Shown here: positions 1 to 7,899 of the stretch, in pieces | How positions within the stretch are numbered: the first letter of the stretch is position 1 | How the letters are laid out: every line of letters starts with the position of its first letter | From: Desulfuromonadales bacterium | GTDB taxonomy: Bacteria > Desulfobacterota > Desulfuromonadia > Geobacterales > Pseudopelobacteraceae | Length of the DNA stretch: 44,525 nt | Assembly: GCA_013377095.1 (NCBI GenBank) | Contig: JACAAY010000037.1 | Coordinates: 1 to 44,525, forward strand | Direction of reading: 5' to 3' | The notes under the pieces: generated by a model | Database searches by the model: none | Seen by the model: the letters and a program-made list of their open reading frames with translations, nothing else | Told to the model about the DNA's origin: nothing | Made by a program: the position numbers and the translations under genes

Positions 1-80
1 AGAAAGATGCTTGCCAGTTCACCAACCCGCGTAAAGCTACGCTGGATCAGGTTATTGGCATCTTCAAGGCCGCTCTGTAA
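1..80 (+). CDS. C-terminal end of a probable iron-containing alcohol dehydrogenase (partial)
   Basis: An open frame enters from the left edge and stops at TAA 78-80, leaving 25 residues. The tail contains the motif TNPR followed by an amphipathic helix ending in FKAAL, which resembles the C-terminus of group III iron-dependent alcohol dehydrogenases. Such an enzyme beside an aldehyde:ferredoxin oxidoreductase would make sense, because the two interconvert alcohol, aldehyde and carboxylate. The call rests on a short tail and gene context only; the metal-binding residues lie outside the window. Confidence 0.5.
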   Translation, partial: KDACQFTNPRKATLDQVIGIFKAAL

Positions 81-121
81 TTCAATGTTTGATCCCTCTG
101 TACACGGAGGGAATGTTTGAA

Positions 122-157
122 AATGATGGGCAGTGTCCTTGCACACTGCCCATCATT
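122..157 (+). terminator. Strong hairpin after the alcohol dehydrogenase
   Basis: A perfect 15-bp inverted repeat (122-136 with 143-157) flanks a 6-nt loop, 41 bases after the stop codon at 80. The following bases are A-rich, so there is no classical U-tract on the plus strand. It could be an atypical terminator or an mRNA 3'-end stabiliser separating this gene from the aor unit. Confidence 0.6.
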
Positions 158-178
158 GTAAAAACGCTAAAAAAACAG

Positions 179-208
179 TTGCACAATTTTTAATACCATT
201 GCTATCTC
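179..208 (+). promoter_or_regulatory. Probable sigma70-type promoter of the aor operon
   Basis: TTGCAC at 179-184 and TATCTC at 203-208 are separated by 18 bases, and a TG dinucleotide two bases before the -10 gives an extended -10 element. Transcription would begin near 215, leaving a leader of about 130 nt before the aor start codon. The match is to consensus by eye only. Confidence 0.45.
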
Positions 209-210
209 CG

Positions 211-340
211 AGCCTTGTGACCTAAAAGGGAAAACCTCATGGTGCACGGCCAACGGGTTTCGTTGGAAACAGCGGAGCCTCCCTTTTGGAAAGGAGTTTA
301 TCCTCGTTGTAGAGGGAAAAAATTAAACAAGGGAGAAGAT
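211..340 (+). promoter_or_regulatory. Structured 5' leader of aor; candidate Moco/Tuco-type riboswitch
   Basis: The long leader holds consecutive short helices: CCAACG 250-255 with CGTTGG 261-266, CTCC 279-282 with GGAG 293-296 (closing over a GGAAA-rich loop), and CCTC 302-305 with GAGG 312-315. CTCCC at 279-283 is also complementary to GGGAG at 331-335, the likely Shine-Dalgarno of aor, so two exclusive structures are possible. The downstream gene needs tungstopterin, and Moco RNA elements are known upstream of cofactor-using genes. The helices are visible; assignment to the Moco/Tuco class is inference, made without a covariance search. Confidence 0.45.
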
Positions 341-343
341 ACC

Positions 344-2074
344 ATGGACAAGATTTTACGCGTAAACATGACTGACCTGACCACAAAGATCGAAAGCGTG
401 CCGGCTGAATGGGCTGGGCACGGCGGTCGCGGACTCACCTCAACCATCGTAGCTGCTGAAGTTCCCCCCACCTGTCATCCGCTTGGTAAATTGAACAAAC
501 TTGTTTTTGCCCCCGGTCTTCTTTCCGGTACACCTGCTGCCAACTCAGGCCGCCTTTCAGCTGGCGCAAAGAGCCCACTGACCGGCACCATCAAGGAAAG
601 TAACGCTGGTGGCACAGCTGCCCAACTGCTGTCCAGGCTTGGTGTCAAGGCACTGATCATTGAAGGTATGCCGAAGGAAGACAAGTGGTACAACCTGCAC
701 ATTGACAAGGATGGTATAGCCATTAATGAAGAGACCGAACTGGTCGGCATGAGAAATTTTGCCGTCATTCAGGCTCTTGAAGCCCGTTTGGGTAAGAAAA
801 CAGGTATCCTTACCATCGGTCCTGCCGGTGAGTTGAAGATGGCAGCAGCCAATATCTCGGTTAAAGACCCCGACAGCAAGATCCGCAGTCACGGTCGAGG
901 CGGTCTTGGTGCAGTCATGGGCTCCAAAAAAATCAAATTCATTTCCATCAATGGTGAAGGCGCACCAGGAGTCAAGGTTGCCGATCCGGATAAATTCAAG
1001 CTTGCCGCCCGTACGTTTGCCAAGGCACTGCTGGATCACCCCGTCAGCGGTCAGGCACTCCCGACCTATGGCACGAACGTACTGGTTAACATCCTTAACG
1101 AAGCTGGCGGCCTCCCGACTCGCAACTTTACAACCGGACAGTTTGCTGCCCACGACAAGATTTCCGGCGAAACCATGCACGACACCATCGCTGCCCGTGG
1201 CGGCAAGACCAAGCACGGTTGTCACGCCGGTTGTATTATCCAGTGTTCCCAGGTTTACAATGACAAGGACGGAAATTACATCACTTCCGGCTTTGAATAT
1301 GAAACCATCTGGGGCATGGGCGCCGACTGCTGTGTAGAAGACCTGGATGACATCGCCAAAGCTGACAGCCTGATGGACGACATCGGGATTGATTCAATTG
1401 AGGGTGTTGTCATGTTTGCTGTGGCCATGGAAGCCGGAATTATTCCGTTTGGTGACGGTAAAGGGATACTCCGTTTGCTTGACGAGGAAATTGGCAAGGG
1501 CACGCCGCTAGGACGTATACTTGGAAACGGTACCGCATCTGTTGGTAAAACCTACGGAGTAACTCGCGTACCGGTAGTCAAGAACCAGGGTATTCCGGCC
1601 TACGATCCTCGTACCGTAAAAGGTATTGGCATCACCTATGCCACCAGCACCATGGGCGCTGACCATACCGCCGGATACACTATTGCAACCAACATCCTGA
1701 ATGTTGGCGGTTATGTTGATCCGCTCAAAAAGGACGGCCAGGTTGAGCTTTCCCGTAACCTGCAGATCGCTACTGCAGCAGTTGACTCAACCGGTATGTG
1801 TATCTTTGTCGCCTTCCCGGCCCTTGACATTCCTGAATGTCTGCCGGCTCTGATCGACATGATCAATGCCCGCTTCGGTATCGCCCTGACTGGTGATGAT
1901 GTGGTTAACCTTGGCAAGTACATTTTGAAGACCGAGCGCAAGTTTAATATTGAAGCCGGCTTCAATGCCAGCCATGACCGTCTTCCGGATTTCTTCAATT
2001 TTGAACCCTGTGCCCCACATAACCTGGTATGGGATTTCAGCGATGCTGAAATTGACGAGTTCTGGAACTTTTAA
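344..2074 (+). CDS. aor: Tungsten-type aldehyde:ferredoxin oxidoreductase
   Basis: This 576-residue protein has the usual length of the AOR family, cytoplasmic enzymes with a bis-pterin tungsten (or molybdenum) centre and one 4Fe-4S cluster that oxidise aldehydes to carboxylates with ferredoxin, or run in reverse. The N-terminal domain is glycine-rich. A cysteine set C293-x3-C297-x3-C301 with C486 matches the cluster ligands, although the first spacing is x3 instead of the x2 of the archaeal enzyme. I chose ATG 344 because GGGAGAAG lies just upstream and the in-frame extension back to 239 would run through the structured leader. Genes for a sulfur carrier, its activating enzyme and tungstate transport follow on the same strand, which supports tungsten over molybdenum. 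The substrate cannot be read from the sequence. Confidence 0.92.
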   Translation: MDKILRVNMTDLTTKIESVPAEWAGHGGRGLTSTIVAAEVPPTCHPLGKLNKLVFAPGLLSGTPAANSGRLSAGAKSPLTGTIKESNAGGTAAQLLSRLGVKALIIEGMPKEDKWYNLHIDKDGIAINEETELVGMRNFAVIQALEARLGKKTGILTIGPAGELKMAAANISVKDPDSKIRSHGRGGLGAVMGSKKIKFISINGEGAPGVKVADPDKFKLAARTFAKALLDHPVSGQALPTYGTNVLVNILNEAGGLPTRNFTTGQFAAHDKISGETMHDTIAARGGKTKHGCHAGCIIQCSQVYNDKDGNYITSGFEYETIWGMGADCCVEDLDDIAKADSLMDDIGIDSIEGVVMFAVAMEAGIIPFGDGKGILRLLDEEIGKGTPLGRILGNGTASVGKTYGVTRVPVVKNQGIPAYDPRTVKGIGITYATSTMGADHTAGYTIATNILNVGGYVDPLKKDGQVELSRNLQIATAAVDSTGMCIFVAFPALDIPECLPALIDMINARFGIALTGDDVVNLGKYILKTERKFNIEAGFNASHDRLPDFFNFEPCAPHNLVWDFSDAEIDEFWNF

Positions 2075-2109
2075 GTACGGTTTTCTGTATTAGCACTATG
2101 TTGGTAGAA

Positions 2110-2139
2110 AGTGCGGGCACTTTTGCGAGTGTCCGCACT
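2110..2139 (+). other. Intergenic hairpin between aor and the sulfur-carrier gene
   Basis: A 12-bp stem with a single G-U wobble (2110-2121 with 2128-2139) encloses a 6-nt loop in the 107-base gap. No U-run follows, so it is better explained as a processing or stability element, or a leaky terminator, that lets aor be expressed above its accessory genes. This role is inferred. Confidence 0.5.
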
Positions 2140-2181
2140 CATCAACCAACCTTTTGAATCGAAGATGTCAGGGGAATTGTA

Positions 2182-2424
2182 ATGTCGGCGAACGAAGTAA
2201 TACACATCAATGTTAAGCTCTTTGCAACCTTTCGAGTTGGGCGTTTTGTTGCCGAACCGCGTAACTACCCGGTTGGAACGCGTATTGTTGACATTGTCAG
2301 AGAGCTTGAGATCCCCGAACCTGAAATAGGTATTATCATGCTTAATTCAAAACATGCTGAACTCGATAAACAGCTAACAGATGGAGACAATCTCGGCATC
2401 TTCCCTCTGGTTGGAGGAGGGTAG
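2182..2424 (+). CDS. MoaD/ThiS-family sulfur carrier protein
   Basis: The 80-residue product is a small ubiquitin-like protein ending in GGG, the diglycine tail that is adenylated and thiocarboxylated in MoaD and ThiS proteins. It sits between aor and a ThiF/MoeB-like gene whose start lies two bases after its stop, so the pair is almost certainly co-translated. The likely role is sulfur delivery for pterin dithiolene synthesis or for maturation of the AOR cofactor. Family membership is clear from length, fold-like sequence and tail; whether it works as the general MoaD or as an AOR-dedicated carrier cannot be decided here. Confidence 0.82.
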   Translation: MSANEVIHINVKLFATFRVGRFVAEPRNYPVGTRIVDIVRELEIPEPEIGIIMLNSKHAELDKQLTDGDNLGIFPLVGGG

Positions 2425-2426
2425 TT

Positions 2427-3272
2427 TTGGATCTCACCTCCTACCTCCTTTCTCATGCTCGCGAGGACCTGATTTCGTGGTACGTTCAACTTGCCGCAGC
2501 CCAGGATTATCGCTTGAGCATTTCGCAGGTAGAGGAAGCCATACTTGAACACGGTTTATTGCCGGCGCGTTATCAACGTAACCGGCAGACCATATCCACC
2601 TCGAAACAGCTCCGACTCTTTCGCAGTACTGCGGTTGTTGTTGGATGCGGAGGGTTGGGTGGATATTTGATAGAAGAAATGACCCGTCTCGGGATAGGCG
2701 CTATCATAATACTTGATCCTGATACGTTTGAAGAACACAATCTCAATCGCCAATTATACTCTTCACCAAATCTGCTCGGTTCATCAAAAGTCTCGGCTGC
2801 TGCAGCGCGTGTCCGAGAGATCAATCCTGCCGTTACCGTTACCGCACTTCAAATCGAATTTAACAATGAAAACGGCAGGGACTTACTCAGCGGTGCTGAT
2901 ATTGTCCTGGATGGGTTGGACTCCATCACGACACGGCGGACTCTTGCGAACATCTGCCGCGAACTGCAGATCCCGCTTGTGTATGGTGCCATCGGAGGCT
3001 GGTACGGACAGGTTGCTACACAATTGCCGGGTGACGATATTTCGCTTTTTCTGGCAGGCAATCGAGGCGAGCAGAAGGGTGTTGAACAGCAGATCGGTAA
3101 TCCCTCGTTTACCCCCGCATTGGTGGCAAGTCTACAGGTCGCCGAGGCATGTAAGGTGCTTCTTGGAGAGGGAACGCTTCTGCGCAACAAAATGTTGTGC
3201 ATTGATTTGCGCGAAATGACATTTGAGCATATTGCTTTTGATACATCGCCTGAATCGGGGTGCCTGGCATGA
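2427..3272 (+). CDS. MoeB/ThiF/HesA-family carrier-protein activating enzyme
   Basis: This 281-residue E1-like enzyme starts at TTG 2427 behind GGAGGAGG, which lies in the end of the carrier gene. The nucleotide-binding motif GCGGLGG near residue 75 and the downstream LDPDTFEEHNLNRQ segment are typical of ThiF/MoeB proteins that adenylate the C-terminal glycine of a ubiquitin-like carrier. The paired CxxC zinc ligands found in E. coli MoeB are not visible, so it belongs to a zinc-less subgroup. An N-terminal extension of about 65 residues precedes the Rossmann core. Its partner is presumably the adjacent GGG-ended protein. General family assignment is firm; the exact cofactor pathway is inferred from the aor context. 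Confidence 0.85.
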   Translation: MDLTSYLLSHAREDLISWYVQLAAAQDYRLSISQVEEAILEHGLLPARYQRNRQTISTSKQLRLFRSTAVVVGCGGLGGYLIEEMTRLGIGAIIILDPDTFEEHNLNRQLYSSPNLLGSSKVSAAAARVREINPAVTVTALQIEFNNENGRDLLSGADIVLDGLDSITTRRTLANICRELQIPLVYGAIGGWYGQVATQLPGDDISLFLAGNRGEQKGVEQQIGNPSFTPALVASLQVAEACKVLLGEGTLLRNKMLCIDLREMTFEHIAFDTSPESGCLA

Positions 3273-3324
3273 CTCTGTTTCTTGAGTTGTCTTTTATTGA
3301 TGCACCGGAGGTATTTGTACTCTA

Positions 3325-4023
3325 ATGGATCTTTTTCTGGAAGGGATCATAAAGGCCTGGCAACTTTTGATCAGTCTTGATTCCGAGGTGCTGGCTGTAA
3401 CACTGCTTTCCCTGAAAGTTTCGGGTTTTGCAACGCTCCTAAGTCTTGTGCTCGGCCTTGGTGGCGGAACTTTGGTGGCGTTGACCGATTTTTCCGGTAA
3501 ACGCGCTCTGGTAAGTATTGTCAACACCGGGATGGGGCTGCCACCGGTTGTTGTCGGTCTGTTTGTCACAATCCTGATTTGGAGAAACGGCCCACTTGGT
3601 TACCTGGAGCTGCTGTATACTCCAGCAGCAATCATCATAGCTCAAACAATTATTGCCACTCCCATCGTGATGGGGATCTCCATCGCCTCCATCCAGAATC
3701 TGCCGACCAACCTCAGGCTACAGATTCTGGCATTGGGCGCCTCACGCACCCAGATGGCGTGGATTTTGATCAAGGAAGCCAAATTACCGCTTCTGGCCGG
3801 CGTCATGGCCGGGTTTGGCGGGGTTATTTCCGAAGTTGGCGCCTCAATCATGGTGGGCGGCAACATCAAAGGGTATACGCGTGTTTTGACCACTGCCACG
3901 GTCATGGAGACCAGTCGTGGTAATTTTGACGCAGCAATAGCACTCAGCATTATTTTGCTTGGCCTCTGTTTTGGCGTCAACTATATGCTCACCGTCGCCC
4001 AACAAAGACAGCGCCCACGATGA
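3325..4023 (+). CDS. tupB: Tungstate ABC transporter permease TupB
   Basis: The 232-residue protein has about five to six hydrophobic segments and the binding-protein-dependent permease loop (ALGASRTQ near residue 140). Sequence such as GGVISEVGASIMVGGNI is characteristic of the TupB/WtpB-like group. It should form the inner-membrane channel for tungstate taken from a periplasmic TupA. GGAGG at 3307-3311 precedes the ATG by a rather long 13 bases. The ATPase gene overlaps it by four bases. No tupA is present in the window, so the binding protein must be encoded elsewhere or upstream. Molybdate or vanadate cannot be excluded as substrates, but the aor neighbour favours tungstate. Confidence 0.85.
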   Translation: MDLFLEGIIKAWQLLISLDSEVLAVTLLSLKVSGFATLLSLVLGLGGGTLVALTDFSGKRALVSIVNTGMGLPPVVVGLFVTILIWRNGPLGYLELLYTPAAIIIAQTIIATPIVMGISIASIQNLPTNLRLQILALGASRTQMAWILIKEAKLPLLAGVMAGFGGVISEVGASIMVGGNIKGYTRVLTTATVMETSRGNFDAAIALSIILLGLCFGVNYMLTVAQQRQRPR

Positions 4024-5114
4024 GTTGTAGTGATGTGTTGTTGGAAGTCCACGATCTGACGGTGGTTCGCGGAGGTACACGGGTACTCAGTATTCCGTCA
4101 TTCAATCTGAAACGCAGTGAAACTGTGGCGTTGATTGGACCAAACGGGACCGGTAAATCGAGTTTTCTGCTCTCTCTGGCTGGTTTGCTGCCGCTGGCAA
4201 GTGGAGAGATACTCTTCAAACAGCATAAAATTGTACCAGGATATGCTTCAACCGCGTATCGCAGAAAGCTGTCCATGGTTTTTCAGGAACCACTGCTCTT
4301 TGACACAACTGTTTTTGAAAACGTTGCCGCTGGTTTAAAAATGCGACATTGTGCGAAACAGCAGATACACGAGCAGGTTACGGCTTGTCTGGATCGCTTC
4401 CGCATCGTGCATCTTGCGCAACGCTCAGCCCGTAAACTGTCGGGCGGCGAAGCCCAGCGCACCAGTCTGGCCCGTGCTTTTGCCACAAACCCCGAAGTAA
4501 TCCTGCTTGATGAGCCTTTTGTAGCTCTTGATCCACCCAGTCGTCTGGCTCTGAGTGATGACCTTGAGCATGTTCTGCGGGAAACAGGCATTTCAGCAAT
4601 ACTGACGACCCATGAACAGACTGAAGCTTTACGATTGGCAGACCGGATTGTGGTCATGCAGGAGGGAAGTATCATCCAGAGCGGTTCTCCGACGGAGATC
4701 ATTGACCAACCGGCCAGCGAGTTTGTGGCAACCTTCGTCGGCATGGAAAACATCCTGTCCGGGAGTGTCACTGCAGTTGATCAGGGGTTGTTCTCTCTGG
4801 ATGTCTCTGGGCAGACCTTGAAGATCATGGGTAGTGCGATACTTAAAGAAAAAGCTGTGATTTGCATACACCCTGATCAGGTAGTTGTTTCATTGACAAA
4901 TCCCGGACCAGATTCCAGCACAAGAAACGTTCTCAGCTGCACAGTCAAAAAAATTGTTCATATGGGGCTGTTTAGCAAACTGTATCTGGATTGCGGTTTT
5001 AAATTGGTTGCAGCCATCACCAATCAATCGTTGGAATATTTAATGTTACACCAAGGCAGTCAGGTTTTTGCATCATTCAAAGCGACTGCTGTACATGTTT
5101 TTCGGAAGGGGTGA
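4020..5114 (+). CDS. tupC: Tungstate ABC transporter ATP-binding protein TupC
   Basis: The 364-residue protein carries Walker A (GPNGTGKSS, residues 40-48), the ABC signature LSGGEAQRTSLARA near residue 140, and Walker B VILLDEP. A C-terminal extension of about 120 residues has the look of a TOBE/MOP-type regulatory domain, as in transporters for oxyanions. It starts with ATG inside the ATGA overlap with tupB, indicating translational coupling. It energises uptake through the TupB channel and completes the operon's supply line for the tungsten cofactor. ModC is the main alternative; the pairing with a TupB-type permease makes TupC more likely. Confidence 0.85.
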   Translation: MSCSDVLLEVHDLTVVRGGTRVLSIPSFNLKRSETVALIGPNGTGKSSFLLSLAGLLPLASGEILFKQHKIVPGYASTAYRRKLSMVFQEPLLFDTTVFENVAAGLKMRHCAKQQIHEQVTACLDRFRIVHLAQRSARKLSGGEAQRTSLARAFATNPEVILLDEPFVALDPPSRLALSDDLEHVLRETGISAILTTHEQTEALRLADRIVVMQEGSIIQSGSPTEIIDQPASEFVATFVGMENILSGSVTAVDQGLFSLDVSGQTLKIMGSAILKEKAVICIHPDQVVVSLTNPGPDSSTRNVLSCTVKKIVHMGLFSKLYLDCGFKLVAAITNQSLEYLMLHQGSQVFASFKATAVHVFRKG

Positions 5115-5206
5115 TTAGCTCAGCGGGCTTGTTACCCCGATACAATTAGAAACTGTTGCATTGTGATGGGGATTTCAATATTTCTTCCCAACGCCTGACA
5201 TGCACC

Positions 5207-5221
5207 CTGGAACGGTTCCAG
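5207..5221 (+). promoter_or_regulatory. Perfect palindrome in the porin leader, possible operator
   Basis: CTGGAACGGTTCCAG is a 6+3+6 inverted repeat in the 259-base gap between tupC and the porin gene. Its length and symmetry fit a dimeric repressor site. No further copy was noticed nearby and no convincing -35/-10 pair was found around it. The rest of the gap holds only the Shine-Dalgarno of the porin gene. Confidence 0.35.
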
Positions 5222-5373
5222 CAGAAGCAGAATAGGTGGGGAAGAGGAAAGGAGTGATGCGGGATCAAACAAGAGTAGAACACACTGAAGTTGATGTCGA
5301 TTCACGATGTTTCGCAGTTGGAAGAAATATCGGCAGTACGAATCTAATCCATTGAAGGAGAGGGAGGAAAAGA

Positions 5374-6636
5374 ATGAAAAAATCAGTAACGTTAGCACTC
5401 GGTTTATGTATGGCGGCTTCACTGGTGGCAACCAAGCCCTGTAGCGCCGGTTTTGCGGTGGGTGGAGAAAATGGCTGGCAGCTGACCACGGACGGTATCG
5501 TGGACGTGTTCGCTACCTACACCATGACCAGCCCGGCACCTTCAGCAGGTCACGGTGGTGGATTACTCGATAATGGTGATACTACTAGCTATAATCAGCG
5601 CTTTGGTGTAGGCGTTGGCTTGCTCCCGTCGGTCGTGGCTTTCAACATCAAGGCCCCCACCACCAATGGTGTGGACTCCACCGTTCGCATCGGCATCTAT
5701 CCGAGTATTCAGAATGGAAATAACGCTCATCTGGGTCTCACAAGCGATGAACGTTTTTCGGTTGGTCCCAATATCGACTTTCGTGAAATGTTCTACACCG
5801 CCAAGGGTAAATATGGCGAGATCCTGGCCGGTCGCGCCCTGAACCTGTACCAGGGTAAGAACATCCTGACCGACATGGTACTGCTGACCGCCGGTACCGC
5901 GAGTGGCCGCGCTAATACCGTCACTCTCGGCCATATCGGCTCCGGCTACCTGTATACCGGTTTCGGGCCGCAGATGCGCTATACAACGCCTGATTTTGGC
6001 GGTTTGAAGTTTGCACTCGAAGTGGCTGAACCTTACAAAATTGCTGCTGAAACCGCAAAGACCAACTCACCCCGCGTCGAAGCGGAACTCTCCTTTGCCA
6101 AGACCTTTGGCGGCGGCGTTTCCACCCAGGCCTGGCTCTCCGGTGTCTTCCAGACCGCACCGCGCAATAAGGCACTTACCACTGCTCGCGCTGGTAAAGA
6201 AGATGAAACCATCGGCGGCGCCTACGGACTTGGCTTCGGGATCAAGGGTCTGAACCTGCTCGTCTCTGGTTACGGCGGCAAGGGCCTCGGCATGGTCAGC
6301 GTACAGGATGGTGGAGTTTTCAGCAATGCAACAGATGGCCTTGGACATGCCCGCCTGTACTGGGGCTTTTTGGGTCAAGTTACCTACAAGATCAATCCGT
6401 CGTTTATGGTCGGCATGAACTATGGACAGACCCGTCAGGAAAATACCGATTATGATAAATTGACAGGCAATGGTGGCATGATCATGAAACATGAGTCGGG
6501 GGTTGTTGACCTGACCTATAACATGAATGCCTTCACCCAGTTTATCCTTGAATACACCTATGCGCAGGACAGATGGCAAGATGGTGCAACGCAGCACACA
6601 AACCAGATCGCCTTCGGCACGATGTTCTACTGGTAA
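5374..6636 (+). CDS. Outer-membrane porin-like beta-barrel protein
   Basis: The 420-residue product begins with a clear signal peptide (MKKSVTLALG, hydrophobic core, predicted cut after CSA near residue 26). It continues as alternating glycine/aromatic beta-strand sequence and ends in FYW, the terminal aromatic residue recognised by the BAM machinery. GGGAGGAAAAG precedes ATG 5374. The two genes downstream, a DUF4242 protein and an AmiS/UreI-like channel, lie close behind on the same strand, so this may be the outer-membrane part of one uptake unit, perhaps for small amides or urea. Porin character is well supported by composition and ends; substrate is inference only. Confidence 0.8.
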   Translation: MKKSVTLALGLCMAASLVATKPCSAGFAVGGENGWQLTTDGIVDVFATYTMTSPAPSAGHGGGLLDNGDTTSYNQRFGVGVGLLPSVVAFNIKAPTTNGVDSTVRIGIYPSIQNGNNAHLGLTSDERFSVGPNIDFREMFYTAKGKYGEILAGRALNLYQGKNILTDMVLLTAGTASGRANTVTLGHIGSGYLYTGFGPQMRYTTPDFGGLKFALEVAEPYKIAAETAKTNSPRVEAELSFAKTFGGGVSTQAWLSGVFQTAPRNKALTTARAGKEDETIGGAYGLGFGIKGLNLLVSGYGGKGLGMVSVQDGGVFSNATDGLGHARLYWGFLGQVTYKINPSFMVGMNYGQTRQENTDYDKLTGNGGMIMKHESGVVDLTYNMNAFTQFILEYTYAQDRWQDGATQHTNQIAFGTMFYW

Positions 6637-6667
6637 CCACTGATTACTCAACGAAGAGGAGATTTCC

Positions 6668-6940
6668 ATGCCTAAATATGTGATTGAAAGGGAAATCCCA
6701 GGGGCCGGCGCAATTCCTGCCCAGGATCTGCAGGCCATTTCGCAGAAGTCGTGCAGCGTCCTCTCGGGGCTTGGTCCCCAGATTCAGTGGGTACAGAGTT
6801 ATGTTACCGATGATAAGATTTACTGCATCTACATCGCTCCCAACAAGGAGATGGTGCTTGAGCACGCCAAACAGGGCGGATTTCCGGCCAACAGCGTGGC
6901 AGAAGTGAGAACGATGATCGACCCGACCACAGCCGAATGA
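6668..6940 (+). CDS. DUF4242 family protein
   Basis: This 90-residue protein starts PKYVIEREIPGAG and has the compact ferredoxin-like alpha-beta pattern of the DUF4242 group, which includes a nickel-binding actinobacterial protein (SCO4226). A well-placed AAGAGGAG precedes the ATG. It lies 31 bases after the porin gene and 83 bases before the AmiS/UreI-like gene. If the unit handles urea or amides, a metal-binding helper could fit, but that is speculation. No signal peptide is seen, so it should be cytoplasmic. Confidence 0.7.
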   Translation: MPKYVIEREIPGAGAIPAQDLQAISQKSCSVLSGLGPQIQWVQSYVTDDKIYCIYIAPNKEMVLEHAKQGGFPANSVAEVRTMIDPTTAE

Positions 6941-7023
6941 TGCAATTTGTTGCGCCCCCACTCCCGGTATCCGCCAGTGTTGTCGGGCCGGGAGGGGATA
7001 CTACGGTTAGGAGGAAGAGAATT

Positions 7024-7557
7024 ATGACGCTCGCTATACTTATATTAATCAGCATTATGTGGCTTCCAGCTGGATTGTTTTTCCTGGGGTACGGTGAGGC
7101 CAAGACTGCCGGCTTTCTCTGTGCTGTCGTAGGTATTCTCACGGTTGCAGGCGGATTTTTCAATGCTGCCACCGGCGATGCCTTTGGAGCCGGAGCACTG
7201 TTAGTATTCGGTGTCCTCTATCTGCAAACCGCCCATGCCTTTTTGTCGGGCGCGGAAGACCTGCGTACCGTAGGTAATGGCGCTCTGCTTGTTGCCATTG
7301 TCTGTGCGATCTACGCGTATATCTATGCCACCGGTGGCGCTCCATCAGGCAAGCCGGATGGTTCTCTTCTCGTCGCTAAGGTACCTTACCTGTCATTCAT
7401 GTTCACGACCTTTACCGCTATCTGCCTGATGGTTACCGGAGTAACCTATGGCAAGGTCAGTGGCAAGCTTCTCGGCGTGACGTTCATTATTTTGACCTTC
7501 ACCGGTCTTCTTGCTCCGGCAATCGGTCTGTTAGCCTATGGAAAACTGCCGTTTTAA
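7024..7557 (+). CDS. AmiS/UreI-like small-solute channel
   Basis: The 177-residue membrane protein has about six hydrophobic segments, and the block LLVFGVLYLQ followed by LLVAIVCAIYAYI resembles the AmiS/UreI family of amide and urea channels. I chose ATG 7024 because AGGAGGAA lies at 7009-7016; the frame is open back to 6937 but that region has no ribosome site and looks non-coding. A classical terminator follows at 7639. No amidase or urease gene is in the window, so the transported compound is unknown. Other six-helix small membrane families remain possible. Confidence 0.6.
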   Translation: MTLAILILISIMWLPAGLFFLGYGEAKTAGFLCAVVGILTVAGGFFNAATGDAFGAGALLVFGVLYLQTAHAFLSGAEDLRTVGNGALLVAIVCAIYAYIYATGGAPSGKPDGSLLVAKVPYLSFMFTTFTAICLMVTGVTYGKVSGKLLGVTFIILTFTGLLAPAIGLLAYGKLPF

Positions 7558-7638
7558 TTGACTCAACTCCCTTTTACTTGATGGAGAAGGGGGCAGAGTA
7601 GAACGGTACCTGTTGTCTGAAATTTATGGTTTACTGTT

Positions 7639-7668
7639 GGGGGCACTATCCGGTGCCCCCTTTTTTTT
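7639..7668 (+). terminator. Rho-independent terminator of the porin-DUF4242-channel unit
   Basis: A perfect 8-bp G/C stem (7639-7646 with 7653-7660), a 6-nt loop and eight T residues (7661-7668) form a textbook intrinsic terminator 81 bases after the channel gene. Confidence 0.92.
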
Positions 7669-7741
7669 GAAAAGCTCTTGTTTCTGGTCTGGCGCGGGCG
7701 TGGTTAAAGTGGTACAGTGCCAGTGCCAAAAAGTATAAGGC

Positions 7742-7806
7742 AAATCCCCCCTAACTCCCCATTCACAGAGGGGGGATTTTAATGCTCCCCGCCTTACAAA
7801 GAGGGG
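7742..7806. repeat. Tandem G/C-rich intergenic palindromes
   Basis: A perfect 10-bp inverted repeat (7742-7751 with 7770-7779) is followed directly by a second, imperfect C-run/G-run palindrome (7785-7806). It lies in the 342-base gap 7558-7899, which otherwise holds the terminator at 7639 and a Shine-Dalgarno GGGAGG before 7900. The pattern of C-tracts and G-tracts resembles REP-like dispersed intergenic repeats, and related sequences occur at 8753 and 10009. Confidence 0.6.
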
Positions 7807-7899
7807 GTGTGAGAGGTGGGTTTGCACCACCTTGATTGCACTACGAAAAAAATCTGGTGAGCTGGATTACTATTTATTTTTATAAGTACGGGAGGCGTT

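Noticed and set aside
239..343. In-frame extension of aor to an ATG at 239
   Set aside because: It crosses the structured leader, adds residues unlike the family and lacks a ribosome site; ATG 344 has GGGAGAAG just upstream.
5112..5130. TAGCTCAG-containing stretch resembling a tRNA D-arm
   Set aside because: No acceptor stem, anticodon arm or T-arm with CCA-like end could be found around it.
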